A stretch of DNA of 26,722 nt from Rhodobiaceae bacterium. GTDB lineage: Bacteria; Pseudomonadota; Alphaproteobacteria; MED-G09. A program made the position numbers and the translations under genes. Of the stretch, positions 9,096 to 20,007 are shown one piece after another; position 1 is the first letter of the stretch; each line of letters opens with the position of its first letter. The notes under the pieces are model-generated. The model was not told where the DNA came from and made no database searches. It was given only the letters and a program-made list of their open reading frames with translations. The stretch spans positions 13,533 to 40,254 of the forward strand of contig PAGD01000010.1 of the NCBI GenBank assembly GCA_002704345.1, given 5' to 3'.

Positions 9096-9146
9096 TTGAT
9101 TGCAAATTTATAGCAACATTTAATTGTATTAAAATATGAGGATATA

Positions 9147-12100
9147 ATGAATAAAGAAGTTTTAAATCTATTTAATCAGCCTAAATCTAATCAATCTTTT
9201 GATCATATTCGAATAGGTATAGCTAGCCCTGAAAAGATTCTTTCATGGTCCTTTGGCGAAATCAAGAAACCAGAAACAATTAACTATCGAACTTTTAAGC
9301 CAGAAAGAGATGGACTTTTTTGTGCTAGAATTTTTGGACCAGTTAAAGATTATGAATGTCTATGCGGTAAGTACAAAAGAATGAAGTTCAAAGGTATTGT
9401 ATGCGAAAAATGCGGTGTTGAAGTAACTTTATCTAAAGTTAGAAGGGAAAGGATGGGTCATATTGAATTGGCCTCTCCTGTTGCACATATTTGGTTTTTA
9501 AAATCTTTGCCAAGCCGAATAGGCCTTATGCTTGATATGATGTTAAAAGACCTAGAAAAAGTTCTTTATTTCGAGAGTTATTTAGTCCTAGACCCAGGGC
9601 TTACCCCGCTGGAAAACCTTCAACTTCTTACAGAAGAAGAGTATTTAGATGCACAAGACGAGTATGGTGTAGATAATTTTAGAGCTGAAATAGGGGCGGA
9701 GGCAATTAGATTTCTTTTAGAGAATATTGATTTAGAGCAAATAAGCGAAGAAATTAGGAAAGAAATAAAAGAAACCAAAAGTGAACTTAAGCCAATTAAA
9801 TTGGCAAAAAGACTTAAGCTAATAGAAGCATTTAAAGAATCAGGAAATAAACCAGAGTGGATGATTATGAAAGTTATTCCTGTTATCCCGCCTGAACTAA
9901 GACCTCTTGTGCCATTGGATGGAGGTAGATTTGCTACCTCAGATTTAAATGATTTATACAGAAGAGTTATTAATAGAAATAATAGGTTAAGAAGGTTAAT
10001 GGATCTTCGTGCTCCTGATATTATTATTAGAAATGAAAAAAGAATGCTTCAGGAATCTGTTGATGCCCTCTTTGATAATGGAAGGAGGGGAAGGATAATT
10101 ACAGGGTCTAATAAAAGACCATTAAAATCCCTTTCAGACATGCTTAAAGGAAAGCAAGGTCGTTTTAGGCAAAATTTATTAGGTAAACGAGTAGATTATT
10201 CTGGTCGTTCCGTCATTGTTGTTGGCCCTGAACTAAAGTTGCATCAGTGCGGCCTTCCTAAAAAATTAGCTCTTGAGCTATTTAAGCCTTTTATTTACTC
10301 TAAACTTGAATCTTTAGGTTTTTCCTCAACAGTCAAACAATCAAGAAGAATGGTTGAAAAACAAACTCCAGAAGTCTGGGATATTTTAGAAGAAGTCATT
10401 AGAGAGCATCCAGTTTTATTGAATAGAGCTCCAACTCTTCATAGGTTAGGTATTCAAGCTTTTGAACCCGTTCTTATTGAAGGTAAGGCAATTCAGCTTC
10501 ACCCTCTAGTTTGTGCAGCTTTTAATGCTGATTTTGACGGTGATCAAATGGCAGTTCATGTTCCTCTATCTCTTGAGGCTCAGCTCGAAGCTAGAGTTTT
10601 AATGATGTCAACTAATAATATTCTACACCCTGCTAGCGGAGAGCCAATTATTGTTCCAAGTCAAGATATTGTTCTTGGTTTATACTATCTGTCTCAAATG
10701 AAACAAGGCGAACCTGGAGAAGGTAAAACCTTTGATAGTGTTAATGAATTAAATTTTTCTCTTGAAAATGAATCTATTACACTTCATTCAAAAATAAATT
10801 ATAGATTTTCTACAGATGATGGTGAAAGGTCTATTGTGGAAACTACCCCGGGTAGAGTTCTAATTTCAAAAGAATTACCTGATAATGAAAACGTAAAGTT
10901 TGATATTGTTAATAAGCTTTTAACCAAAAAAGAAATATCAAGAATTATTGACGATGTTTATAGGCATTGTGGTCAAAAAGATACTGTTATATTTTGCGAT
11001 CATATAATGAAGCTAGGTTTTCAAAATGCCTTTAAGGCAGGAATTTCTTTTGGTAAAGATGATATGATTATTCCTGAGGAAAAAGAAAAAATGATTGAAG
11101 ATACTCATTCATTGGCAACAGAATTTGAGCAACAATATATTGATGGTTTTATTACCAGAGGTGAAAAGTATAATAAGGTTGTCGATGCTTGGGCAAAATG
11201 TACTGACAGAGTTGAAAATAAGATGATGGAAAAAATTTCAACAACTTCTATGAACGAAGGTACTAATAGAGAAAATGATGTTAATTCTATTTATATGATG
11301 GCACATTCTGGAGCTAGAGGATCAGCCGCTCAAATGAAACAATTAGCTGGTATGAGAGGTTTAATGGCAAAACCTTCTGGTGAAATTATTGAAACTCCAA
11401 TTATTTCAAACTTTAAAGAGGGTTTAAATGTTTTAGAATATTTTAACTCTACTCATGGAGCTAGAAAAGGTCTTGCTGATACAGCTTTAAAAACAGCTAA
11501 CTCTGGATACTTAACTCGTCGATTAGTTGATGTTGCCCAAGACTGTATTATTACAGAGGATGATTGCGGAACCGATGAAGGTATTATTATGACTGCTGTT
11601 ATAGACTCTGGTGAAGAAATTGTTCCTCTTTCTCAACGATTACTTGGAAGAGTTCCTTGTGAGGATATTATTGACCCTGGAACAAATGAGGTTATTGCGA
11701 AGAAGGGTGAGATAATTGAAGAATTCCAAGTTCCTCTTTTAGATAAGGCTAATCTTGTATCTGTTAAGTTAAGATCAGTTTTAACCTGTAGTACTAAGCG
11801 AGGTGTTTGTGCAAAATGTTATGGTCGTGATTTAGCGAGAGGTACCCCTGTTAATATTGGTGAAGCCGTGGGAGTTATAGCTGCACAATCAATTGGCGAG
11901 CCTGGTACTCAATTAACAATGAGAACTTTTCATATAGGTGGAACAGCCCAGGTGATGGATAATTCTTATGTAGAATCTAATAGCGATGGTTCGGTTAAAA
12001 TTGAAAACCTTAATACACTAGAAGATTCTGACAAGCGTAATATAGTTATAGGAAGAACAACCATTATTAATGTTCTTGATGAAAATGGAACTGAAAGAGC

Positions 12101-13307
12101 AAGTCATAAGTTACCATACGGCTCTCAATTGATGGTAAAAGACGGTGAGACTGTAAAGAAAAACCAAAGATTAGCTCAATGGGATCCTTATACTATTCCA
12201 ATTATCACTGAAACAGCAGGTACTGTAGGTTTTGAAGATCTTGTAGATGGGGTTAGTATTGGTGAAGTTTCTGATGAATCTACTGGAATTAGTCAGAAAG
12301 TAGTAATCGATTGGAAAAACTCTGCTAAATCATCTGATTTCAAACCTTCAATGGTAATCAAAGGGGATGATGGCGAAATAGTTTCTCTCGAAAATAATAG
12401 AGAGGCAAGATACCTAATGTCGGTTGATGCTATTATTTCTTCTAGCGATGGAACTAAGGTTGGAGCTGGCGATGTTATAGCACGAATACCAACAGAAGGT
12501 GCCAAAACAAAGGATATTACAGGTGGTCTTCCAAGAGTAGCTGAGTTATTTGAGGCAAGGAAACCTAAAGACCATGCTATAATTGCAGAAGTTACAGGTA
12601 GGGTTGAATTTGCTAGGGATTATAAAAATAAAAAGAAAATAGTTATACACCCTCTGGATGATTCTGAATCTGAAGTTAGTTATCTTATAGCTAAAGGTAA
12701 GCATATATCTGTCCAAGATGGAGATACTATTGAAAAAGGGGAATATTTAATTGATGGAAACCCTGCCCCACATGATATTTTATCTATTCTCGGCTTAGAG
12801 GCCTTAGCAAGCTACTTAGTTAATGAAATTCAGAGTGTTTATCGACTACAGGGCGTTACTATTAATGACAAACATATCGAAGTGATTACTCGTCAAATGC
12901 TTCAAAAAGTTGAGATCTCTAATCCAGGTGATAGTGCTTTTATTTCTGGAGAACAGCTTGATAAATTAGAGGCTGAGGAGATTAACGAAAAGTTAATTGC
13001 AAAAAAACAAGAGCCTATGGAGTATAAACCAATCCTTCTTGGTATTACAAAAGCCTCTCTTCAAACTAGGTCATTTATATCAGCTGCATCTTTCCAGGAA
13101 ACTACAAGAGTATTGACGGATGCTGCTGTTTACCGAAAATCTGATCATTTAGTGGGTCTTAAAGAAAATGTAATAGTTGGAAGACTAATTCCTGCAGGTA
13201 CTGGAAGCTCTATTAGACGACTTGAAAGCGATGCTGCAGCTAAGGATGAAGCTTTAATTGCCGAGAGAGTGAAAGATGTTGAATCAGTTGAAATTGAATC
13301 GGCATAA
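9147..13307 (+). CDS. rpoC: DNA-directed RNA polymerase subunit beta'
   Basis: This 1386-residue subunit is uninterrupted. The N-terminal zinc site has Cys71, Cys73, Cys86 and Cys89. The active-site loop [12 protein letters not shown] carries the three Mg-binding aspartates at 462, 464 and 466. The bridge-helix and trigger-loop regions follow, with [21 protein letters not shown] and [19 protein letters not shown]. The second zinc site [11 protein letters not shown] is present. GAGGAT at 9138-9143 just upstream is the ribosome binding site. A short A6/T6 pairing just after the stop (13316-13332) is too weak to call a terminator. Confidence 0.99.
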   Translation: MNKEVLNLFNQPKSNQSFDHIRIGIASPEKILSWSFGEIKKPETINYRTFKPERDGLFCARIFGPVKDYECLCGKYKRMKFKGIVCEKCGVEVTLSKVRRERMGHIELASPVAHIWFLKSLPSRIGLMLDMMLKDLEKVLYFESYLVLDPGLTPLENLQLLTEEEYLDAQDEYGVDNFRAEIGAEAIRFLLENIDLEQISEEIRKEIKETKSELKPIKLAKRLKLIEAFKESGNKPEWMIMKVIPVIPPELRPLVPLDGGRFATSDLNDLYRRVINRNNRLRRLMDLRAPDIIIRNEKRMLQESVDALFDNGRRGRIITGSNKRPLKSLSDMLKGKQGRFRQNLLGKRVDYSGRSVIVVGPELKLHQCGLPKKLALELFKPFIYSKLESLGFSSTVKQSRRMVEKQTPEVWDILEEVIREHPVLLNRAPTLHRLGIQAFEPVLIEGKAIQLHPLVCAAFNADFDGDQMAVHVPLSLEAQLEARVLMMSTNNILHPASGEPIIVPSQDIVLGLYYLSQMKQGEPGEGKTFDSVNELNFSLENESITLHSKINYRFSTDDGERSIVETTPGRVLISKELPDNENVKFDIVNKLLTKKEISRIIDDVYRHCGQKDTVIFCDHIMKLGFQNAFKAGISFGKDDMIIPEEKEKMIEDTHSLATEFEQQYIDGFITRGEKYNKVVDAWAKCTDRVENKMMEKISTTSMNEGTNRENDVNSIYMMAHSGARGSAAQMKQLAGMRGLMAKPSGEIIETPIISNFKEGLNVLEYFNSTHGARKGLADTALKTANSGYLTRRLVDVAQDCIITEDDCGTDEGIIMTAVIDSGEEIVPLSQRLLGRVPCEDIIDPGTNEVIAKKGEIIEEFQVPLLDKANLVSVKLRSVLTCSTKRGVCAKCYGRDLARGTPVNIGEAVGVIAAQSIGEPGTQLTMRTFHIGGTAQVMDNSYVESNSDGSVKIENLNTLEDSDKRNIVIGRTTIINVLDENGTERASHKLPYGSQLMVKDGETVKKNQRLAQWDPYTIPIITETAGTVGFEDLVDGVSIGEVSDESTGISQKVVIDWKNSAKSSDFKPSMVIKGDDGEIVSLENNREARYLMSVDAIISSSDGTKVGAGDVIARIPTEGAKTKDITGGLPRVAELFEARKPKDHAIIAEVTGRVEFARDYKNKKKIVIHPLDDSESEVSYLIAKGKHISVQDGDTIEKGEYLIDGNPAPHDILSILGLEALASYLVNEIQSVYRLQGVTINDKHIEVITRQMLQKVEISNPGDSAFISGEQLDKLEAEEINEKLIAKKQEPMEYKPILLGITKASLQTRSFISAASFQETTRVLTDAAVYRKSDHLVGLKENVIVGRLIPAGTGSSIRRLESDAAAKDEALIAERVKDVESVEIESA

Positions 13308-13334
13308 CAAATATTAAAAAATAGTGTTTTTTTC

Positions 13335-13363
13335 TTGACTGAAAACGAATAGAAAGCTACTAA
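13335..13363 (+). promoter_or_regulatory. Candidate promoter for the str (rpsL) genes
   Basis: TTGACT (13335-13340) is identical to the hexamer found upstream of the tRNA-tuf genes. The -10 region is weak: TACTAA at 13358-13363 with a 17-base spacer. It lies in the 171-base gap between rpoC and rpsL. The -35 match and position favour a promoter; the -10 does not strongly support it. Confidence 0.4.
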
Positions 13364-13384
13364 GACAACGCTTATGACAGGTCG

Positions 13385-13456
13385 TAGGATTTTCCTAAAC
13401 GCTGCCGCGCCATTCGCAAAATTTTAATTTATTGTTCATTCTATTATGAATGAATG
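13385..13456 (+). promoter_or_regulatory. Putative structured rpsL leader with two inverted repeats
   Basis: TAGGA (13385-13389) and TCCTA (13393-13397) form a small hairpin. A GC-rich patch follows at 13400-13417, unlike the A/T-rich DNA around it. TTCATTC (13435-13441) and GAATGAA (13448-13454) are perfect complements with a six-base loop, and two G-T wobble pairs can extend the stem. This second hairpin ends about 10 bases before the GGGAA ribosome binding site of rpsL. No known leader family is recognised. Confidence 0.4.
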
Positions 13457-13478
13457 TTTTATATTGGGAAAATATAAT

Positions 13479-13853
13479 ATGCCTACTATTAATCAATTAG
13501 TGCAAAGACGCGGAAGAGCTAATATAGCAAAAAGAAATAAAGTTCCTGCTATGGAAGCTTGCCCTCAAAAGAGGGGCGTTTGTACACGCGTCTATACAAC
13601 AACTCCAAAAAAACCAAATTCCGCTTTACGTAAAGTTGCTCGTGTGAGGCTGACCAATGGATTTGAAGTCACTAGTTATATTCCTGGTGAAGGACATAAT
13701 CTTCAAGAACACTCAGTTGTTCTGATTAGAGGTGGAAGGGTAAAAGATTTACCTGGTGTAAGATATCATGTTTTAAGAGGTGTTCTAGATACCCAAGGGG
13801 TATCTGATCGTAAACAGAGAAGATCAAAATACGGTACAAAAAGGCCTAAGTAA
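13479..13853 (+). CDS. rpsL: 30S ribosomal protein S12
   Basis: The 124-residue product starts at the ATG at 13479 ([13 protein letters not shown]), with GGGAA at 13466-13470 as ribosome binding site. An in-frame ATG at 13446 would add 11 residues not seen in the family and would lie inside an inverted repeat. S12 lines the decoding centre. [14 protein letters not shown] is at 40-53 and both lysines (44, 45) are present, so no classic streptomycin-resistance change is visible. [20 protein letters not shown] is at 72-91; Asp90 is the residue modified to beta-methylthio-Asp in many bacteria. First gene of the str set. Confidence 0.97.
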   Translation: MPTINQLVQRRGRANIAKRNKVPAMEACPQKRGVCTRVYTTTPKKPNSALRKVARVRLTNGFEVTSYIPGEGHNLQEHSVVLIRGGRVKDLPGVRYHVLRGVLDTQGVSDRKQRRSKYGTKRPK

Positions 13854-13873
13854 TTAATTTATAGAGGAATACA

Positions 13874-14344
13874 ATGTCCAGAAGACATAAAGCAGAAAAA
13901 AGAGAAATTTTCCCTGATCCAAAGTACAGAGATGAGGTTGTATCTAAATTCATGAATAATCTTATGGTGGATGGTAAAAAATCTGTTGCAGAAAAAATTG
14001 TTTATGGTGCATTTGATCAAATCGAAGGAAAATTAAAAACCGATCCAATTAAAGTTTTTCATGATGCTATTGATAATGTTATGCCTTCTGTAGAAGTTAG
14101 ATCTCGAAGAGTTGGCGGTGCAACTTATCAAGTTCCTGTAGAAGTTAGATCTGAAAGAAGAAAAGCTCTAGCTATTAGATGGATAATTGCTGCAGCAAGA
14201 TCAAGAAGCGAAGATACTATGGGGGAAAAACTATCTTCCGAATTAATTGATGCTTCAAATAACAGAGGTTCATCTGTTAAAAAAAGAGAAGATACTCATA
14301 AAATGGCTGAAGCAAACAGAGCTTTCTCTCATTATCGTTGGTAA
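13874..14344 (+). CDS. rpsG: 30S ribosomal protein S7
   Basis: The 156-residue protein organises the head of the small subunit by binding the 3' major domain of 16S rRNA. It starts [12 protein letters not shown], and the conserved beta-hairpin with [14 protein letters not shown] at 78-91 reaches toward the E site. The C-terminus [14 protein letters not shown] is typical. GAGG at 13864-13867 precedes the ATG by six bases. In E. coli S7 represses the str operon by binding the rpsL-rpsG spacer; here that spacer is only 20 bases, which leaves little room for the same structure. Confidence 0.98.
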   Translation: MSRRHKAEKREIFPDPKYRDEVVSKFMNNLMVDGKKSVAEKIVYGAFDQIEGKLKTDPIKVFHDAIDNVMPSVEVRSRRVGGATYQVPVEVRSERRKALAIRWIIAAARSRSEDTMGEKLSSELIDASNNRGSSVKKREDTHKMAEANRAFSHYRW

Positions 14345-14360
14345 TTTTTAAAGGTTTATT

Positions 14361-16436
14361 ATGGCACGCGCAACACAGTTATCAGATTATAGAAATATAG
14401 GGATTATGGCTCACATTGATGCTGGTAAAACAACTACGACGGAACGTATTCTATATTATACAGGTAAAAGTTATAAAATTGGTGAAGTTCATGATGGCGC
14501 TGCAACAATGGATTGGATGGAGCAAGAGCAAGAGCGAGGAATAACAATTACCTCAGCTGCAACAACCTGTTTTTGGAATGATAAAAGAATAAATATAATT
14601 GATACACCTGGTCATGTTGATTTCACTATTGAGGTAGAGAGATCGCTTAGAGTTCTTGATGGTGCTGTTGCAGTTTTTGACTCGGTTGCAGGTGTTGAAC
14701 CTCAATCTGAAACAGTTTGGCGTCAAGCTAACAAGTATGATGTTCCTAGAATGTGCTTTGTAAATAAAATGGATAGAATTGGAGCAGATTTTTATCGATG
14801 TGTTGAAATGATCAAAGATAGACTAGGATCAACTCCTCTTGTTATGCAGTTGCCTATTGGATCCGAGAGTAATTATGAAGGTTTAATTGATTTAGTTCTA
14901 ATGAAGGAAATAGTTTGGAAAGAAGAAAACCTTGGTGCCGAGTTTGAATATAGAGATATCAGAGATGATTTAAAAGCAGATGCCGAAAAATACAGATCTG
15001 AGCTTATAGAGAGTGCTGTAGAGCAAGATGATGAGGTAATGGAAGCTTACCTTGAAGGTAACGAACCTGATGTTGACACAATTAAACGATGCATTCGAAC
15101 TGGTGTTTTAAATCAATCATTTGTTCCTGTTTTAAATGGAACTGCATTTAAGAATAAGGGTGTTCAACCTCTCCTTGATGCTGTTGTTGATTTTATGCCA
15201 TCTCCGATTGATGTTGAAGCCATTAAAGGTGTACATCCCGACACCGAGGAGGAAATGAAAAGAGAATCCTCTGATACAGAGCCATTATCACTTTTAGCTT
15301 TTAAGGTTATGAATGATCCATTCGTTGGTAATCTAACTTTCGCAAGAATTTACTCTGGCGTTTTAGAGACAGGGCAAACCCTTGTTAATACAGTTAAAAA
15401 TAAAAAAGAAAGAATTGGAAGAATGCTTGAAATGCATTCTAATTCAAGAGAAGACATAAAAGAAGCTCGTGCAGGAGATATTGTCGCCCTTGTTGGGTTA
15501 AAAGATACTACAACTGGCGATACATTGTGTGGTAATGAAAATCAAATCGTTTTAGAAAGAATGGAATTTCCTGAGCCGGTTATTGAAGTTGCTGTTGAAC
15601 CAAAAACCAAAGCTGACCAAGAAAAAATGGGACTTGCTCTAGCTCGTTTAGCTAAAGAGGATCCATCATTTAGAGTTTCATCAGATAATGAATCTGGCCA
15701 AACTGTTATTAGTGGTATGGGGGAATTACATCTTGATATTCTAGTTGATAGAATGAAGAGGGAATTTAAAGTCGAGGCTAATGTAGGTGCTCCTCAGGTT
15801 GCTTACCGTGAAACATTTTCAAAAGAAGCAGAAATTGATTACACACATAAGAAACAAAGTGGTGGAGCCGGACAATTTGCCCGCCTTAAAATTATTATCA
15901 CACCAAATAAACCAGGCGAAGGATATCAATTTACTAGTGAAATTGTAGGCGGAAATATCCCTAAAGAATATATCCCAGGTGTTGAAAAAGGTATCGCTAG
16001 TGTAAAAGACTCAGGGGCGCTAGCTGGTTTTCCTATTATTGATTTTAATGTGAGACTAATTGATGGTGCATATCATGATGTAGATTCAAGTGTTATGGCT
16101 TTTGAAATTGCTGCTAGAGCGGCATTTAGAGAGGTTTGTAGGGATGCTGGGATTAAGCTACTTGAACCAATGATGAAGGTTGAAGTTGTAACCCCGGAAG
16201 AGCATTTGGGGGATATTATTGGTGATTTAAATAGTAGAAGAGGTCAAATTTCTGGTACAGAAACACGGGGTCCTTCAACAGTTATTGATGCTATGGTTCC
16301 GCTTGCCAATATGTTTGGTTATGTAAATACACTAAGGTCTATGTCTCAAGGAAGGGCTGTTTTCACTATGTTATTTGATCATTATCAGGAAGTCCCTAAG
16401 GCTGTATCTGATGAAGTTATTGCTAAATTAGCATAG
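14361..16436 (+). CDS. fusA: Elongation factor G
   Basis: The 691-residue translocase moves tRNAs and mRNA through the ribosome after GTP hydrolysis. GTPase motifs are complete: AHIDAGKTT at 17-25, DTPGH at 82-86 and NKMD at 136-139. Domains II to V follow, with [20 protein letters not shown] in domain [23 protein letters not shown] starting domain IV, and the domain V segment [24 protein letters not shown] at 14351-14354 is the ribosome binding site. It is followed directly by rpsJ after 25 bases, with no tuf between. Confidence 0.99.
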   Translation: MARATQLSDYRNIGIMAHIDAGKTTTTERILYYTGKSYKIGEVHDGAATMDWMEQEQERGITITSAATTCFWNDKRINIIDTPGHVDFTIEVERSLRVLDGAVAVFDSVAGVEPQSETVWRQANKYDVPRMCFVNKMDRIGADFYRCVEMIKDRLGSTPLVMQLPIGSESNYEGLIDLVLMKEIVWKEENLGAEFEYRDIRDDLKADAEKYRSELIESAVEQDDEVMEAYLEGNEPDVDTIKRCIRTGVLNQSFVPVLNGTAFKNKGVQPLLDAVVDFMPSPIDVEAIKGVHPDTEEEMKRESSDTEPLSLLAFKVMNDPFVGNLTFARIYSGVLETGQTLVNTVKNKKERIGRMLEMHSNSREDIKEARAGDIVALVGLKDTTTGDTLCGNENQIVLERMEFPEPVIEVAVEPKTKADQEKMGLALARLAKEDPSFRVSSDNESGQTVISGMGELHLDILVDRMKREFKVEANVGAPQVAYRETFSKEAEIDYTHKKQSGGAGQFARLKIIITPNKPGEGYQFTSEIVGGNIPKEYIPGVEKGIASVKDSGALAGFPIIDFNVRLIDGAYHDVDSSVMAFEIAARAAFREVCRDAGIKLLEPMMKVEVVTPEEHLGDIIGDLNSRRGQISGTETRGPSTVIDAMVPLANMFGYVNTLRSMSQGRAVFTMLFDHYQEVPKAVSDEVIAKLA

Positions 16437-16461
16437 TTAATTTTATTAAAAGGGTAGGTAA

Positions 16462-16770
16462 ATGAAAGAGCAGAACATAAGAATTAGATTAAAGGCATAT
16501 GATCATAGAACTCTTGATACATCTGCAAAAGAAATTCTTGATACAGCTAAAAGAACTGGGGCAGATGTTCGTGGCCCGATTCCATTACCTACACGTATCG
16601 AGAAATTTACAGTTCTTAAAGGACCTCATATTGATAAAAAAAGTAGAGAGCAGTTTGAAATAAGAACTCATAAAAGATTAATGGATATAATTGATCCTAC
16701 GCCCCAAACAGTCGACGCTCTAATGAAATTAGACTTAGCCGCTGGTGTAGATGTTGAAATTAAATTATAG
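16462..16770 (+). CDS. rpsJ: 30S ribosomal protein S10 (NusE)
   Basis: The 102-residue protein contains [14 protein letters not shown] near the N-terminus and [19 protein letters not shown], with the long loop that enters the subunit head. Besides its ribosomal role, S10 acts as NusE, pairing with NusB in antitermination and binding the NusG KOW domain. AGGG at 16451-16454 is the ribosome binding site. It opens the S10 gene set but has no long leader: the 25-base gap after fusA cannot hold the L4-responsive leader found in E. coli. Confidence 0.98.
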   Translation: MKEQNIRIRLKAYDHRTLDTSAKEILDTAKRTGADVRGPIPLPTRIEKFTVLKGPHIDKKSREQFEIRTHKRLMDIIDPTPQTVDALMKLDLAAGVDVEIKL

Positions 16771-16787
16771 GGACTGAGGTTAATAAA

Positions 16788-17591
16788 ATGAGAACCGGAT
16801 TAATATGTAAGAAACTTGGTATGAGCCGTGTATATACTGATGCAGGTATTCATGTTCCTGTTACTATTTTGCATTTAGATAATTGTCATGTTGTTTCTAC
16901 AAAAACTAAAGCTAAAGACGGCTATTCTTCTGTCCAATTGGGTGTGGTAAATGCAAAAGATAAACACACATCAAAACCCATGAAAGGTCATTTTAAGAAA
17001 AACAATGCTCAACCTAAAGTTAAATTATCAGAATTTCGTGTAAGTGAAGAAAATTTACTTGAGAATGGTTCTGAATTATCAGCTTCTCACTTTGTTGATG
17101 GGCAATATATAGATGCCTCTGGTATTTCTATTGGTAAAGGTTTTGCTGGAGCTATGAAGCGTCATAATTTTGGTGGTTTAAGAGCATCGCATGGTGTTTC
17201 CATTAGTCATAGAAGTCATGGCTCAACTGGGCAATGCCAAGATCCAGGAAAGGTTTTCAAAGGTAAAAAAATGGCAGGCCATATGGGTGCAGCTAATGTA
17301 ACTGTTCAGAATTTAGAGGTTATTAAAACTATGTCCGATGAAGGTTATATTTATATTAAAGGCGCTGTACCTGGACCAAAGGGTGGATGGGTTTTGTTAA
17401 AAGATTCTGTAAAAAAATCTTTACCAGATAATCTTCCTTTACCAGCGGGGTTAAAGCTTGCTAGTGACGAAGTTAATAGTGATGAATCTTATTCTGAAAA
17501 TGTTGATCATGACCAGATAGTAGATGCTCCTGAGAGCTCAAATGAAAATACTGAGCTTTCAAATAATGAGGGAGATTCAAATGAAAGTTAA
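16788..17591 (+). CDS. rplC: 50S ribosomal protein L3 with acidic C-terminal tail
   Basis: The core (about 1-224) is a normal L3, an early-assembly protein that reaches the peptidyl transferase centre. [14 protein letters not shown] is at 117-130, and [20 protein letters not shown] at 145-164 includes Gln149, matching the Gln methylated by PrmB in E. coli. The remaining 43 residues (225-267) form a tail with 14 Asp/Glu and no Lys or Arg, rich in Ser and Asn. The E. coli protein has 209 residues, so the total of 267 is long. The tail's last codons contain the rplD ribosome binding site, and the gene overlaps rplD by 11 bases. GAGG at 16776-16779 precedes the ATG. Confidence 0.97.
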   Translation: MRTGLICKKLGMSRVYTDAGIHVPVTILHLDNCHVVSTKTKAKDGYSSVQLGVVNAKDKHTSKPMKGHFKKNNAQPKVKLSEFRVSEENLLENGSELSASHFVDGQYIDASGISIGKGFAGAMKRHNFGGLRASHGVSISHRSHGSTGQCQDPGKVFKGKKMAGHMGAANVTVQNLEVIKTMSDEGYIYIKGAVPGPKGGWVLLKDSVKKSLPDNLPLPAGLKLASDEVNSDESYSENVDHDQIVDAPESSNENTELSNNEGDSNES

Positions 17592-18201
17592 TTTAGTAAG
17601 TTTAAGCTCCGATAAAAAGTCTTCACAAGAGCTAAATGACTCTATTTATGGTCTTGACCCTAGAGGAGACATTCTTCATAGAGTTGTAACTTGGCAATTA
17701 TCAAAAAGAAGGTCTGGGACACATAAAGTTAAAGAAAGAGGCGAGATTAAGGGTAGCACAAAGAAAATTATGGCTCAAAAAGGATCTGGTGGCGCAAGAC
17801 ACAGTACTAGGAAAGTTAATCTTTTCCGAGGTGGTGGCGTTGCATTTGGTCCAAAACCAAGGGATTATTCTACCAAGCTTCCAAAAAAAATACGAACACT
17901 TGGACTTAAACATGCTCTTTCAGCAAAAGTTAAGAATGATGAATTAATTGTTATAGATGAAGCAAAGCTCTCTTCCCCAAAAACAAAAGAGCTTGCCTCT
18001 AAAATTAAAGAATTAAAGCTTGAAAATGCTTTATTTATAGATTTAAAAGAGTTCGATAAAAATTTTGAATTAGCAATTAAAAATATTAAAGGTCTAGAGC
18101 TTATAAATATAGAGGGAATAAATGTTTATGACATCCTTCGTAAAGAAAAGTTAGTTCTTACAAAGAGATCTGTTGAAATGTTAAATGAGAGACTCCAATG
18201 A
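17581..18201 (+). CDS. rplD: 50S ribosomal protein L4
   Basis: The start is the ATG at 17581 ([14 protein letters not shown]), giving 206 residues; GAGGGAG at 17568-17574, inside rplC, is a strong ribosome binding site. In-frame ATGs from 17524 would only add residues read out of frame from the L3 tail. The long internal loop with [20 protein letters not shown] and [16 protein letters not shown] lines the nascent-peptide tunnel. L4 represses the S10 operon in E. coli, but no matching leader is present here. Its stop overlaps the rplW start as ATGA (18198-18201). Confidence 0.97.
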   Translation: MKVNLVSLSSDKKSSQELNDSIYGLDPRGDILHRVVTWQLSKRRSGTHKVKERGEIKGSTKKIMAQKGSGGARHSTRKVNLFRGGGVAFGPKPRDYSTKLPKKIRTLGLKHALSAKVKNDELIVIDEAKLSSPKTKELASKIKELKLENALFIDLKEFDKNFELAIKNIKGLELINIEGINVYDILRKEKLVLTKRSVEMLNERLQ

Positions 18202-18491
18202 GTGAAAAAAATTATTTCGATATTTTGGTTAGCCCGGTGATTACTGAAAAGTCTTCAATGCTCTCAGAGAGTAACAAGGTCGTATTCAAGGTGGGTATGA
18301 AATCATCGAAGAGTGAAATTAAGAAAAGTATAGAAGAGCTTTTTAAGGTTAAAGTTAAGTCCGTTAATACTCTTAGACGTAAAGGTAAAACAACTAATTT
18401 TAAAAACGTTAAAGGTAAAAGAAAAGATTTTAAGCACGCGATTATTACCCTTGAAGAAGGTCAATCAATAGATGTTATGGGTGGAGTATAA
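18198..18491 (+). CDS. rplW: 50S ribosomal protein L23
   Basis: The 97 residues match the family. ILVSPVITEKSSML at about 9-22 and KVKVKSVNTLRRKGKTTNFK are conserved. L23 sits at the tunnel exit and is the docking site for trigger factor and the signal recognition particle. It shares four bases with rplD, which implies coupled translation. Its final codons (GGTGGAG near 18480-18486) supply the ribosome binding site for rplB. Confidence 0.96.
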   Translation: MSEKNYFDILVSPVITEKSSMLSESNKVVFKVGMKSSKSEIKKSIEELFKVKVKSVNTLRRKGKTTNFKNVKGKRKDFKHAIITLEEGQSIDVMGGV

Positions 18492-18494
18492 TAA

Positions 18495-19334
18495 ATGGCT
18501 TTAAAATCATATAAACCGACCAGTCCCGGTCAAAGAGGTTTGGTTTTAGTTGATAAATCTCATTTATCAAAAGAAAGACCTGTAAAAAGTTTGACTGAAG
18601 GTCTAACTAGCTCTGGCGGTAGAAACAATAAAGGTAGAATGACTGCAAGAAGAAGAGGTGGTGGGCATAAAAGACTTTATAGAAAAATTGATTTTAAAAG
18701 AAATAAGTTAGATATTTCAGCAACTGTAGAAAGACTTGAGTACGATCCAAACCGTTCTGCTTTTATTGCTCTTTTGAAGTACGATGATGGAGAGCTAAGT
18801 TATATCGTTGCACCGCAAAGACTATCTGTAGGTGACAAAGTAATTTCTAGCGAGAAAGCGGATATTAAGCCTGGCAATACAATGCCTATGAAAAAAATGC
18901 CTATTGGAACAATTATTCATAATATTGAAATGAAACCTGGAAAAGGCGCTCAGCTAATTAGATCTGCCGGTACTTTTGCTCAGTTAGTTGGTAGAGATCA
19001 GGGAATGGCTATACTTAAACTGACTTCTGGAGAGCAAAGGTTAATCCCCGATGTATGTAAAGCAACAGTTGGAGCTGTATCCAATCCAGATAATTCTAAT
19101 ACAAAATTAGCTAAAGCTGGAAGAAATAGGTGGAAGGGTAAAAGACCTTCTGTTAGAGGTGTTGTTATGAACCCAGTAGACCATCCGCATGGAGGTGGTG
19201 AAGGTAAAACATCTGGTGGTAGGCATCCTGTTACTCCATGGGGTGTGCCAACAAAAGGTAAGAAAACACGCTCAAATAAAGATTCTGATAAATTTATTGT
19301 TAGAACTCGTCATCAAAAGAGAAAAAGAAGGTAA
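18495..19334 (+). CDS. rplB: 50S ribosomal protein L2
   Basis: The 279-residue protein binds 23S rRNA near the peptidyl transferase centre and is needed for subunit joining. The RNA-binding region holds [20 protein letters not shown] at 41-60. The C-terminal signature [20 protein letters not shown] is at 226-245, with His230 matching the essential His229 of E. coli. It starts three bases after the rplW stop. Confidence 0.98.
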   Translation: MALKSYKPTSPGQRGLVLVDKSHLSKERPVKSLTEGLTSSGGRNNKGRMTARRRGGGHKRLYRKIDFKRNKLDISATVERLEYDPNRSAFIALLKYDDGELSYIVAPQRLSVGDKVISSEKADIKPGNTMPMKKMPIGTIIHNIEMKPGKGAQLIRSAGTFAQLVGRDQGMAILKLTSGEQRLIPDVCKATVGAVSNPDNSNTKLAKAGRNRWKGKRPSVRGVVMNPVDHPHGGGEGKTSGGRHPVTPWGVPTKGKKTRSNKDSDKFIVRTRHQKRKRR

Positions 19335-19336
19335 TT

Positions 19337-19615
19337 ATGGCTAGATCAGTTTGGAAAGGTCCTTTCGTGGATCAATATATTTTAAAAAAAGCAGAGGCTG
19401 CAAGAGCGTCTGGACGCAAAGATGTCATAAAAATATGGAGCAGAAGATCTACAATTCTTCCTCAATTTGTTGGGCTTAATTTTGGTGTTTATAATGGTCA
19501 AAAGTTTATTCCAGTTTTAATTTCTGAAGACATGGTTGGGCATAAGTTTGGTGAATTTTCTCCTACTAGAACGTACTATGGCCATATGGCTGATAAATCT
19601 GCAAAGAGAGCTTAA
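19337..19615 (+). CDS. rpsS: 30S ribosomal protein S19
   Basis: The 92-residue head protein pairs with S13 and contacts the A-site t[18 protein letters not shown] at 4-18 and [16 protein letters not shown] are typical, and the C-terminus [15 protein letters not shown] is conserved. Only two bases separate it from rplB, and the AAGG near the end of rplB acts as ribosome binding site. Confidence 0.98.
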   Translation: MARSVWKGPFVDQYILKKAEAARASGRKDVIKIWSRRSTILPQFVGLNFGVYNGQKFIPVLISEDMVGHKFGEFSPTRTYYGHMADKSAKRA

Positions 19616-19617
19616 AT

Positions 19618-20007
19618 ATGAGTGAGGTTAGTAAAATAAAAAATCCTTCTGACGATAAAGTTTCTAAAGCGATTGGAAAAATGATTAGAACAAGTCCGAT
19701 CAAACTTAATGATGCAGTTAAAAGTATTCGAGGAAAAAAAGTTGGTGACGCTCTCTCTCACCTAGAGTTTTCTAAGAAAAGGATTTCTAATGAAGCCAAG
19801 AAGATTTTAGAAAGCGCAATTGCTAATGCAGAAAACAATCATTCGCTTGATATTGATAAACTTTATGTTGATGAAGCATTTGTCGGAAAAAATCTGGTAA
19901 TGAAAAGATTTAGGCCAAGAGCTCGAGGAAGAACGGGTAAAATATTAAAGCCATTTAGTCAACTAACTATCATTCTTCGTGAGAAGAATTTAGAGGAAAA
20001 GAAATAA
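19618..20007 (+). CDS. rplV: 50S ribosomal protein L22
   Basis: This protein has 129 residues, somewhat longer than the E. coli form (110), mainly through a variable N-terminal extension before [14 protein letters not shown]. The conserved hairpin that reaches into the exit tunnel is represented by [19 protein letters not shown] at about 98-116; this loop is where macrolide-resistance changes occur, and nothing unusual is visible. Its TAA shares its last A with the rpsC ATG (TAATG), so the two are coupled. Confidence 0.96.
   Translation: MSEVSKIKNPSDDKVSKAIGKMIRTSPIKLNDAVKSIRGKKVGDALSHLEFSKKRISNEAKKILESAIANAENNHSLDIDKLYVDEAFVGKNLVMKRFRPRARGRTGKILKPFSQLTIILREKNLEEKK

Noticed and set aside
13316-13332. 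A6/T6 pairing as a terminator after rpoC
   Set aside because: The stem would contain only A-T pairs and be six pairs long; in DNA this A/T-rich it is expected by chance.
17524-17580. Longer N-terminus for L4
   Set aside because: The extra 19 codons are the L3 tail read in another frame and lie upstream of the strong GAGGGAG site that fits the ATG at 17581.
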